Virus record (IMG/VR): IMGVR_UViG_3300046514_000499 | Location: 1 to 38,354 of that record | Length of the DNA stretch: 38,354 nt | From: a virus | Strand: one strand, 5' to 3' | Shown: one piece after another, positions 23,210 through 28,649 of the stretch | Layout: every line of letters starts with the position of its first letter | How positions within the stretch are numbered: position 1 is the first letter of the stretch | Notes under the pieces: generated by a model | The model's input: only the letters and a program-made list of their open reading frames with translations | The model's database searches: none | Told to the model about the DNA's origin: nothing | Made by a program: the position numbers and the translations under genes

Positions 23210-23273
23210 CAGACGCCTCGCCGGCCGGCCAGACGCCTCGCCAGACGCCTCGCGCTGGGCTCAGACGCCTCGC
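23210..23273. repeat. Four direct repeats CAGACGCCTCGC
   Basis: Copies at 23210-23221, 23230-23241, 23242-23253 and 23262-23273, with start-to-start spacings of 20, 12 and 20 bases. They lie about 40-100 bases upstream of the promoter at 23312, where an activator or repressor array could sit. Confidence 0.75.
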
Positions 23274-23311
23274 CGGGCCAGCTCGCCGGCCGGCACTCCC
23301 ATGCACTGGCA

Positions 23312-23366
23312 TTGACGGCCTATACGGCGCCGTGCTACGGTCTGACTCCCGGTAACTTTCTACCGG
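23312..23366 (+). promoter_or_regulatory. Promoter TTGACG-N18-TACGGT with downstream inverted repeat
   Basis: TTGACG (23312-23317), 18-base spacer and TACGGT (23336-23341). Just at the predicted start lies an inverted repeat with arms CCGGTA (23349-23354) and TACCGG (23361-23366), a possible operator or leader hairpin. The ribosome-binding site is AAGGCGGGA before ATG 23389. Confidence 0.52.
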
Positions 23367-23388
23367 CACTGACACAAGGCGGGATCAC

Positions 23389-23739
23389 ATGACGATCAAG
23401 TTTTTCCCCAACGACAAGGGCAACCCTCCCGGCAAGCTGGCGGACGCGGAACTCCATTTCACGGGCGGCCCCTTGGACGGTCTCAGGCTGATCGGGTTTG
23501 GCGTCTGGGAACGGCGAAATGGTGGCCGGAACGTGACGTTTCCGGCCCGGCAGTACAGCGTGAACGGCGAGCGCCGATCGTTCGCCTTGCTCCGGCCGGC
23601 CGTCGACGCGAGCGCGCAAGATCGGTTGCGGGACGTGATTCTCGCGGCCTACGCGGAGTACGCCGTGAATCAGGAATGCACCGAAACGGCGAGCGCGCCG
23701 ATCGTGCGCGTAGGCGTCGACGGCCGGCCCAGCTGGTAG
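23389..23739 (+). CDS. Hypothetical protein, 116 aa
   Basis: ATG 23389 with a plausible AAGGCGGG site. The protein opens basic and beta-rich (MTIKFFPNDKGNPPGKLADA, then LHFTGGPLDGLRLIGFGVWE) and ends with a helix and a short polar tail. The stretch FTGGPLDG is common in small phage proteins of unknown function. It is a single-gene transcript, ending at the hairpin 23770-23798. Confidence 0.72.
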   Translation: MTIKFFPNDKGNPPGKLADAELHFTGGPLDGLRLIGFGVWERRNGGRNVTFPARQYSVNGERRSFALLRPAVDASAQDRLRDVILAAYAEYAVNQECTETASAPIVRVGVDGRPSW

Positions 23740-23769
23740 CACGACGCGCGTCGACGGACGATCGGCCAG

Positions 23770-23798
23770 ACGGCCGGCGAGTCTCCCTCGCCGGCCGT
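23770..23798 (+). terminator. Rho-independent-type terminator
   Basis: Perfect 12-bp arms ACGGCCGGCGAG (23770-23781) and CTCGCCGGCCGT (23787-23798) with a five-base loop, followed by TTGTGTGT. It lies 30 bases after the stop of the 116-residue gene. Confidence 0.65.
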
Positions 23799-23805
23799 TT
23801 GTGTG

Positions 23806-23879
23806 TACGTCGATCGACGTAGCCGTTACGTCGATCGACGTGACGGTCGACCAGGATGAGAACTACGTCGATCGACGTA
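23806..23879. repeat. Three copies of the palindrome TACGTCGATCGACGTA
   Basis: Perfect 16-bp copies at 23806-23821 and 23864-23879, and a 14-bp core copy (ACGTCGATCGACGT) at 23828-23841. Start-to-start spacing of the cores is 21 and 37 bases; 21 is two helical turns, as for cooperative binding of a dimeric protein on one face of the DNA. Confidence 0.85.
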
Positions 23880-23914
23880 ACGGCCGGCCGGCCGCGCGCG
23901 GGAGTGTGGCCGGC

Positions 23915-23966
23915 GAGCTGGCGTGAGCTGGCGTGAGCTGGCGTGAGTCCTTGACGGAGCTGGCGT
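23915..23966. repeat. Tandem 10-bp repeats GAGCTGGCGT
   Basis: Three adjoining copies at 23915-23924, 23925-23934 and 23935-23944, and a fourth at 23957-23966 after a GAGTCCTTGACG interruption. One helical turn per repeat, an iteron-like arrangement. Confidence 0.85.
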
Positions 23967-23973
23967 GACTCGC

Positions 23974-24059
23974 CGGCCGGTCGACCTCGCCGGCCGGCCG
24001 GCCAGCTGGTCGCCAATCACCGATCGGTGATTGGCACGGCCGGCGAGGTCGACCGGCCG
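23974..24059. repeat. 23-bp inverted repeat flanking a perfect 24-bp palindrome
   Basis: The outer arms 23974-23996 and 24037-24059 are exact reverse complements (left arm begins CGGCCGGTCGACC). Between them a perfect 24-bp palindrome occupies 24012-24035 (half-site GCCAATCACCGA), less GC-rich than its surroundings. The centres differ by 7 bases, so either the large cruciform or the small palindrome can form. An operator, partition site or origin structure is possible. Confidence 0.85.
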
Positions 24060-24151
24060 CCGGCCGTGGTTGTCGCGCGTCGACGCGTCGACGTCGACGC
24101 CTCGCCGGCCGTCTCGCCGGCCAGCTGGGGCCAGCGCGCACGCCTCGCCAG

Positions 24152-24189
24152 CTCGCCGGCCGGCGAGTCACGGCCGGCCATGGCCGGCC
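24152..24189. repeat. Two further long palindromes
   Basis: A perfect 16-bp palindrome at 24152-24167 (half-site CTCGCCGG) and a perfect 18-bp palindrome at 24172-24189 (half-site GGCCGGCCA). Both are built from the GGCCGG words that dominate this block, so they may be compositional rather than specific sites. Confidence 0.75.
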
Positions 24190-24313
24190 ACGAGCATGCA
24201 ATAGCCGTGCCAAAGAAATGGCCGGCGAATTGTCCGACGGGCCCGGGGGGAGGGGGCTCGTCCATGGCCAGTGTTCGACGCAAATTTTTTACCCCTCCCT
24301 CTCCCACGCTCGC

Positions 24314-24576
24314 CTGATTACGCGATTGTAGCTGGACGGCCTGCTGGCGTTCATGCTAGCCTCCCCTCTAGCACGTCGTCGCTCCGCCCGCCGACTCCGC
24401 CGGTCACTCCCGCGCCGACGTCAGCGGCGTTCAACGACGGGGACGACTCCAGGGACGCAACACTCGCCTGCTGCCTCCTGTTGAAGTCGACCCCAGGCGC
24501 TCCGCGGGCCGACTCCGACGACGTGCTGTTCGTCCACCGGCGTCCGCCGGCCTCCACTTGACAATCGTAATTACAG
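24314..24576. repeat. 263-bp element with imperfect terminal inverted repeats
   Basis: The left end (24314-24381) and the reverse complement of the right end (24516-24576) align over their whole length. Shared blocks are CTG at the tips, ATTACG and ATTGT near the outside, TGGA and GGCC in the middle, and a perfect 12-bp AGCACGTCGTCG (24370-24381; complement at 24516-24527) on the inside. TCGC lies directly outside both ends (24310-24313 and 24577-24580), like a short target duplication. No transposase is encoded. It could be a MITE-like insertion or simply a long regulatory hairpin. Confidence 0.5.
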
Positions 24577-24587
24577 TCGCGTATCGT
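24558..24587 (+). promoter_or_regulatory. Promoter TTGACA-N18-TATCGT, likely driver of the late genes
   Basis: Consensus -35 TTGACA (24558-24563), 18-base spacer, TATCGT (24582-24587). The predicted start near 24594 would give a leader of about 285 bases before ATG 24880. The -35 lies inside the right terminal repeat of the 263-bp element. Confidence 0.62.
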
Positions 24588-24589
24588 TC

Positions 24590-24829
24590 GAGGCGTCGCG
24601 CGTGCGGGATGGGAACCGCCCGAACATGTCGCCCAGGCACATCTGTCCAAGGATGAGCCGAAGAGCTGGGGAGCCAGGCGGTACGAACGGGCCCCACCGA
24701 CGCGCGCGACGCTTCAGAGAGTCCACCGTTCGGGGGCATGGCTGCACCTGACCGTGGCCAGTCGCGGGGGCTGAGGGCTGCCCGGCGACCGGGGAACACC
24801 ACGGACGGTTCGGTGGACTCTTTGAGGCG
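24590..24829 (+). ncRNA. Structured leader or small RNA with two long, partly exclusive stems
   Basis: Stem A pairs 24590-24604 with 24701-24715 (15 bp, two G-U). Stem B pairs 24710-24728 with 24811-24829 (19 bp, two G-U). Within B, CCGTGG (24752-24757) can pair with CCACGG (24799-24804) and GTCGC (24761-24765) with GCGAC (24785-24789). All four non-Watson-Crick positions are G-U when read on the plus strand and would be A-C on the minus strand, which favours a plus-strand RNA. Stems A and B compete for 24710-24715, since GAGGCG occurs at both 24590 and 24824. It follows the promoter directly and precedes the first late gene by 50 bases. No known RNA family is recognised. Confidence 0.6.
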
Positions 24830-24879
24830 GCTGAGCGACGCTGGCATCCGCTGTGCAACCACCTGAGTCGCCCACGACC

Positions 24880-25191
24880 ATGAACGTCTACAAGGTACCC
24901 GACGCCATCGACCTGGCGACGCCGACCCACCTCTATTGGGTGGCGCTGTCCCATGTCGACTGGGCCGAGCCCAAGGTCATGGTCGTGCGGGGCGGTCAGG
25001 ACCTCGAGGCGGTGGTCCGCCTCATCGAGGGCGCCGACTGGATCCCGCCGGGGGTCGAGTACGGGATCGAGCGCGTCGCCCCGGTCGGCGATTGCTGCGC
25101 GACGCATGGGAAGCTCTTCGCGCTCCGGCCGGGGGTGCTGCATCCCCTCAGCATGCTCGAGGACGAAGGGATTCATGTCCACGCGGTCTAA
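24880..25191 (+). CDS. Hypothetical protein, first late gene, 103 aa
   Basis: Start ATG 24880 (MNVYKVPDAIDLATPTHLYW) is the natural beginning of the conserved-looking part; an extension to 24853 is possible. The protein alternates strands and helices (KVMVVRGGQDLEAVVRLIEG) and has two adjacent cysteines in VGDCCATHG. There is no strong ribosome-binding site, so translation may depend on the folded leader upstream. It overlaps the J-domain gene by 17 bases. Family unknown. Confidence 0.68.
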   Translation: MNVYKVPDAIDLATPTHLYWVALSHVDWAEPKVMVVRGGQDLEAVVRLIEGADWIPPGVEYGIERVAPVGDCCATHGKLFALRPGVLHPLSMLEDEGIHVHAV

Positions 25192-25819
25192 CGGCGAGTC
25201 GACGGCCCAGCGGTATCCGCTGTCGTGGCCGACCGGGTGGCGCCGCACCCCGGTGGGGACGCGGCGCCACGGACGCTTCGGCATCAAGCGCGCGGGGGAC
25301 TATCGCCGGCCAATCACCGTGGAGGTCGCCCGCGTGCGAGTCCTCACGGAACTGTCACGCCTCGGGGTGGCGCACGGCGACGCGCTCCTCTCGACGAACC
25401 TGCGGGTCCGCCTCGATGGCTCGCCCTACAGTGACGCCAAGCCGGAGGGCGGTGACCCCGGCGTGGCCGTCTACTTTCGGCTCGACGGCAAGGACCGCGT
25501 CTTGGCGTGTGACCGCTGGACGACGGTCGCCGATAACCTCGCCGCGGTGGCGGCGCACATCGAGGCGATTCGCGCCGTGGACCGCTACGGCGTCGGCACG
25601 CTCGATCAAGCCTTCGCCGGCTATGTGGGCCTGCCCGCCAAGGGCACGACGTGGAAGACGACGCTCGGGTTTGCGGTCGATGCCGCCCCGACCCCCGACG
25701 AGATTCAAGCCGCCTTCCGCCAGCGCGCGCGCACCGCGCACCCTGATGTGGCCGACGGGAGCCATGACGCCATGGCCTCGCTCGTCGCGGCGCGTGATGA
25801 GGGACTCAGTGCCGTCTAG
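25175..25819 (+). CDS. J-domain (DnaJ-like) phage protein, 214 aa
   Basis: The C terminus (about residues 172-214) is a J-domain core, TPDEIQAAFRQRARTAHPDV, with the HPD tripeptide (189-191) that stimulates Hsp70/DnaK ATPase. The N-terminal domain (about 12-155: YPLSWPTGWRRTP, SSTNLR-like LLSTNLRVRLDGSPYS, DPGVAVYFRLDGKDRVLACD, DNLAAVAAHIEAIRAVDRYG) is the one usually found in J-domain proteins of phages and prophages. The J-domain lacks the glycine-rich and zinc regions of classic DnaJ. It may recruit host DnaK to virion assembly or DNA replication. Start ATG 25175 has a GAAGGG site. Confidence 0.85.
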   Translation: MSTRSNGESTAQRYPLSWPTGWRRTPVGTRRHGRFGIKRAGDYRRPITVEVARVRVLTELSRLGVAHGDALLSTNLRVRLDGSPYSDAKPEGGDPGVAVYFRLDGKDRVLACDRWTTVADNLAAVAAHIEAIRAVDRYGVGTLDQAFAGYVGLPAKGTTWKTTLGFAVDAAPTPDEIQAAFRQRARTAHPDVADGSHDAMASLVAARDEGLSAV

Positions 25820-26120
25820 CGAGGCGCGGACGCCTCGCGGGGGGCCCCGTCGCCGGGGCCCAGCGGCCCCCGACCCGGCCGCTGATGCGGTGCTCGCGAC
25901 ACTGGGTGACGAGTTTCGGCAGCTGTATCGGTTGTACGGCCACCCGGCCGGCCTGAACTCGGCCCACCGGTTCCGCGTCGAGCACGGCCGAGCGAAGCTG
26001 CAGACGATTGTCAAGGTCGCTGCGGCGTACGGGTTCGTCGTGCAGCTGCGGCTGGTGCGGCCGCCGGCGCGGATGACGGCCACGCCGCCGGCTGGTGTGA
26101 CGCTGAATGGAGAGGTCTGA
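25809..26120 (+). CDS. Helix-turn-helix-like protein, 103 aa
   Basis: GTG 25809 is preferred because GAGGGA stands five bases before it; ATG 25797 is an alternative. After a basic, proline-rich lead, residues about 35-90 (EFRQLYRLYGHPAGLNSAHR, then AKLQTIVKVAAAYGFVVQLR) look like a small helical DNA-binding domain of the XRE/Cro sort, but the match is loose. The first codons coincide with two tight DNA hairpins at 25819-25861, which is odd for a coding start. Confidence 0.58.
   Translation: MPSSEARTPRGGPRRRGPAAPDPAADAVLATLGDEFRQLYRLYGHPAGLNSAHRFRVEHGRAKLQTIVKVAAAYGFVVQLRLVRPPARMTATPPAGVTLNGEV
25819..25861 (+). other. Two adjoining perfect hairpins
   Basis: Arms GCGAGGCG (25819-25826) and CGCCTCGC (25831-25838) around CGGA; then GGGCCCCG (25842-25849) and CGGGGCCC (25854-25861) around TCGC. 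They begin on the last base of the J-domain stop codon. Function could be partial termination or mRNA processing. Confidence 0.6.
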
Positions 26121-26479
26121 TGGTCCCGGGGAAGACGCCGCATCAATTCATGCCGACCGAGGTCGCGACGCGCACGTGGGGCACGCTCACGCTCGTCGCG
26201 AAGCGCAGCGACGGGGTCGAGTTCTTCGTGCGGATCGTCCCGACGCTGGCCGACCCACCGACCGCGACGCTTATCCCCCTCCCGCCCCACCGCGCCTCGG
26301 ACGTGACGCACGGCTGGGCCACCCTCGACACCTTCCGCGACTGCGCGTGTACGGCCGACGTCCAGTGCGACTGGCACGCCGAGTACCTGCCGCGACACGA
26401 GCACGGGACCGGGCCGGGGCGTGTGCTCACGCCCAAGGGCGTGACGCCGGTCGGCGGTGGCCGGCGGGGGGACCAGTGA
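26120..26479 (+). CDS. Hypothetical protein, 119 aa
   Basis: ATG 26120 overlaps the previous TGA by one base, with GGAGAGG upstream. The N-terminal half is beta-rich (WGTLTLVAKRSDGVEFFVRI), followed by two cysteines in DCACTADVQCDWH that, with nearby histidines, might bind a metal. No family recognised. Confidence 0.7.
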   Translation: MVPGKTPHQFMPTEVATRTWGTLTLVAKRSDGVEFFVRIVPTLADPPTATLIPLPPHRASDVTHGWATLDTFRDCACTADVQCDWHAEYLPRHEHGTGPGRVLTPKGVTPVGGGRRGDQ

Positions 26480-26787
26480 GCCTGGCCGACCTGCTCCGCA
26501 GTGCGCGATCGCTCGACCGGATCGCCGACGCGCTCGAGCGGATCGCGAACGTCGCCGAGGGGAAGTTCGTCCCGATCGCGGTCTCGCCCGAGGACGAAGC
26601 GACCGCCGCCATCACCTACGTGGACGACCGGCGCATGGCGGCCGCCTACGAGATTGAGACGCGCCTGCGTCGCCACCTCAACCGCGACCCCGAGCCGGAA
26701 GAAATCCTGCGGGAGCTGGACGGCTTGACCGCGCGCGAGGAGCTTCCGCCCGACGACGTCTCGCCCCTCCCCTTCATTCGGCGGTAG
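26476..26787 (+). CDS. Hypothetical helical protein, 103 aa
   Basis: Starts at GTG 26476 in a GTGA overlap, with GGGGGGA upstream. The first 25 residues form an amphipathic helix (SLADLLRSARSLDRIADALE) typical of short phage coiled coils; the rest is acidic and helical (PEPEEILRELDGLTAREELP). Role unknown, possibly virion assembly. Confidence 0.7.
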   Translation: MSLADLLRSARSLDRIADALERIANVAEGKFVPIAVSPEDEATAAITYVDDRRMAAAYEIETRLRRHLNRDPEPEEILRELDGLTAREELPPDDVSPLPFIRR

Positions 26788-26797
26788 ACTCTGGCCG

Positions 26798-27625
26798 ATG
26801 GCGCTGCGTCCGCCTCTGTCGTTGGTCTCGCGCCGGTCCCGTGACGAAGGCGACCGCTTGGTGTCCACCGCCACCTACGCCCAGCCGGGGGCGGTCGCCG
26901 CGGTGCGCGCCTTTGAAGCCGCGGTCGGTGGCCGCGTGAAACTCATCGAGGCCATGCTCCAGGCGCCGCCGTCGAGCGCGCTCGACTATGTGGTCGGCCT
27001 CATCGCCGACCCCCGGGAAGACGCGACCGATCTGGCGGTCCTCTGTGCGCGCGGGGGGGTGACGCTCGGGGAACTCCTCGAGGCGTTCAAGCAAGGCACC
27101 TACGCCAAGATGGCGGTCCTCTCCGTGTACCGGCTGGCGCAGGCGGCGCCGGCGGCGGTCGAGGATCTGGCCACCCGGTCGGCGCCGTACGACGAGACGT
27201 GTCGCGCGTGCAACGGCACCGGCAGTCTCGCCCCCGCTGACGCGGGGGCCGGGGCGCGTCCCGCGCCCTGCGAGACCTGTAACGCGCTCGGCACGATCCG
27301 CCAGCTCCCCGAACTCGAGCGCCAGAAACTCTTCTTCGAGATGACGAAGCTCGTGAGCAAGGGTGGGGGCGGAATTACCACCAACGTGGGGGTGAATGTC
27401 GCCCCCGCGGCGCCCCTCATCCCGTCGCAGTCCTACGATCGGCTGATCACCGCGGTGGATCGGATCCTGTATGGGAAGGCGGTCGAGGCCGACGCCGACG
27501 TCATCGACGTCGAGACTCCCCCGGAGGATTCGCCCGACATGACAGCCGCGACACCGGCGTCCAACCGAAACCTTACCTGTGATACAACGACCGCACCCTC
27601 AGCGGAGTCGGAGTCATCGTCATGA
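26798..27625 (+). CDS. DnaJ-type zinc-finger phage protein, possible small terminase, 275 aa
   Basis: Carries two CxxCxGxG-like knuckles as in the DnaJ zinc domain: CRACNGTG (C135, C138) and CETCNALG (C158, C161), separated by a low-complexity loop. The N-terminal 120 residues are helical (AVAAVRAFEAAVGGRVKLIE, GVTLGELLEAFKQGTYAKMA) and could be a DNA-binding helix-turn-helix; the following region (KGGGGITTNVGVNVA) is beta/glycine-rich. Position upstream of the large terminase and this architecture suggest a small terminase or a chaperone-like helper; neither is proven. ATG 26798 has no Shine-Dalgarno but a TAGACT box seven bases before it; GTG 26861 is an alternative start. Confidence 0.7.
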   Translation: MALRPPLSLVSRRSRDEGDRLVSTATYAQPGAVAAVRAFEAAVGGRVKLIEAMLQAPPSSALDYVVGLIADPREDATDLAVLCARGGVTLGELLEAFKQGTYAKMAVLSVYRLAQAAPAAVEDLATRSAPYDETCRACNGTGSLAPADAGAGARPAPCETCNALGTIRQLPELERQKLFFEMTKLVSKGGGGITTNVGVNVAPAAPLIPSQSYDRLITAVDRILYGKAVEADADVIDVETPPEDSPDMTAATPASNRNLTCDTTTAPSAESESSS

Positions 27626-27951
27626 CGCCGAGGGCCACGCGCGTCGCGGTCCTGCTCGTCACCGCCGCCGCGCTACTCGCGACGGAGCGGTGGCTGATGA
27701 CGCAGGACTGGACCGACTTTGCGAAGTGGTGCGCCTCGCTCGGGGTCGGCGGGATCCTGGCCGCCTTCATGTTCATGTTCTACCGGCGCGACATGAAAGA
27801 CCGGCTCGCCAATCAGCAGCAGCAAACGGACCTCCTCACCGACGTGGTGAAAGAGAACACGTCGGCGATTACGACCCTCACGACGGAAATCCGGCTGCGC
27901 GGCGGGTGGCTCAGTGAACGGTACGCGCCGCGCAGCGAACGACACGGCTAG
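27622..27951 (+). CDS. Membrane protein, holin-like, 109 aa
   Basis: Starts at ATG 27622 (ATGA overlap). Two hydrophobic segments, about residues 8-21 (VAVLLVTAAALLAT) and 41-55 (GVGGILAAFMFMFYR), are followed by a coiled coil (DRLANQQQQTDLLTDVVKEN) and a charged tail. Small proteins with two membrane helices in a late operon are often holins, but the long coiled coil could also fit a spanin-like or assembly role. Confidence 0.62.
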   Translation: MTPRATRVAVLLVTAAALLATERWLMTQDWTDFAKWCASLGVGGILAAFMFMFYRRDMKDRLANQQQQTDLLTDVVKENTSAITTLTTEIRLRGGWLSERYAPRSERHG

Positions 27952-27987
27952 ACTTTCGTCACACGCGCGCGTTATCCTCCCGCCATC

Positions 27988-28233
27988 GTGGTTGTCGGCT
28001 TCCTCGCCGCCATTCTCCTCACCGTCATCGCCTTTGGAGTCCTCACCATGGCCAAACTCTCAGACGTGAACGATTCGATCACCACCCAGACGGCCGCCAT
28101 CGTGGCGCTCGCCGCCCGCATCCCCGGACCCCCGGCGGCCACCGAAGCGGACCTCGATACGGTCAAGGCCGGCATCGACGCGAATACCGCCTCGATCAAC
28201 CAGCTCGTGCCGCCCGCGACGACCACGCCGTAG
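27988..28233 (+). CDS. Small membrane-anchored protein, 81 aa
   Basis: From GTG 27988 the product opens with a strongly hydrophobic helix (VVGFLAAILLTVIAFGVLTM) and continues as a helical, threonine/alanine-rich domain (DSITTQTAAIVALAARIPGP, EADLDTVKAGIDANTASINQ). A second possible start, ATG 28048, has a GGAG site and gives a 61-residue soluble form. TAGACT (27949-27954) and TATCCT (27973-27978), 18 bases apart, resemble a promoter just before the GTG. Function unknown. Confidence 0.55.
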   Translation: MVVGFLAAILLTVIAFGVLTMAKLSDVNDSITTQTAAIVALAARIPGPPAATEADLDTVKAGIDANTASINQLVPPATTTP

Positions 28234-28244
28234 TCGGGTGATCC

Positions 28245-28646
28245 ATGGCTGACCACGCCGCCCCGTCGCCGCTCGGGCCGTCGATTCCCTGCCTCATGCA
28301 GGTGAACCCCTTCACGCCGAAGATTGACGGCAGTCTCACCTACCCGCAGACGAAACTGCGCGGGGGCCTCTTCTACGTGGGCGAGGCCGCGAGTGGCGCG
28401 GGCGGCGGGGCCCGGTACGTCTTCATCTCGGACGGCAGCTTCTACAAGTTCGACCCGAAGACCGGCGCCGGCCAGATCGGCGGCCCCGAGACCGCGCCGT
28501 CCTTCCCGCAGGAAGCCATCCTCGTGTTCGACGGCGCGAAAGTCACGGCCCAGCCGGGCTTCGACTGGTTCGCGCTCACGGGCGGCAACCCGCCGGCGTT
28601 CGACTACTCGGTGACGCGGTCCGATCAGGTGGCGGGAGCGGTCTAG
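28245..28646 (+). CDS. Hypothetical structural-type protein, 133 aa
   Basis: Glycine- and aromatic-rich beta protein (GGARYVFISDGSFYKFDPKT, then PQEAILVFDGAKVTAQPGFD), with a look of virion or tail-associated proteins. ATG 28245, twelve bases after the previous stop. It is followed three bases later by the glycosidase-like gene, which may be its partner. No family recognised. Confidence 0.62.
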   Translation: MADHAAPSPLGPSIPCLMQVNPFTPKIDGSLTYPQTKLRGGLFYVGEAASGAGGGARYVFISDGSFYKFDPKTGAGQIGGPETAPSFPQEAILVFDGAKVTAQPGFDWFALTGGNPPAFDYSVTRSDQVAGAV

Positions 28647-28649
28647 CTC

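Larger units (their letters stand above)
23740..24879. other. 1.1-kb gene-free region full of palindromes and repeats
   Basis: The longest gap in the window. No reading frame here has a convincing start, ribosome-binding site and protein-like composition. In order it holds a terminator hairpin (23770-23798), three palindromic boxes (23806-23879), 10-bp tandem repeats (23915-23966), a 23-bp inverted repeat overlapping a 24-bp palindrome (23974-24059), two more long palindromes (24152-24167, 24172-24189), an A/T run (24283-24291), a 263-bp element with imperfect terminal inverted repeats (24314-24576), a good promoter (24558-24587) and a structured leader (24590-24829). It separates early from late genes, so a control, origin or packaging region is expected here. 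Confidence 0.7.

Noticed and set aside
23806-23966. CRISPR array
   Set aside because: The repeats are 10-16 bp, palindromic or directly adjoining, with no unique spacers of 25-40 bp and no cas operon; the Cas4-like nuclease is part of a phage recombination module.
24017-24862. Short open frames on both strands across the 24.0-24.9 kb region
   Set aside because: All are low-complexity or run through palindromes, the promoter and the RNA stems; none has a good start signal.
24590-24880. tRNA, tmRNA, RNase P or group I intron in the structured leader
   Set aside because: No cloverleaf, no GGTTCGAAT-type T arm and no conserved core sequences of these RNAs were seen.
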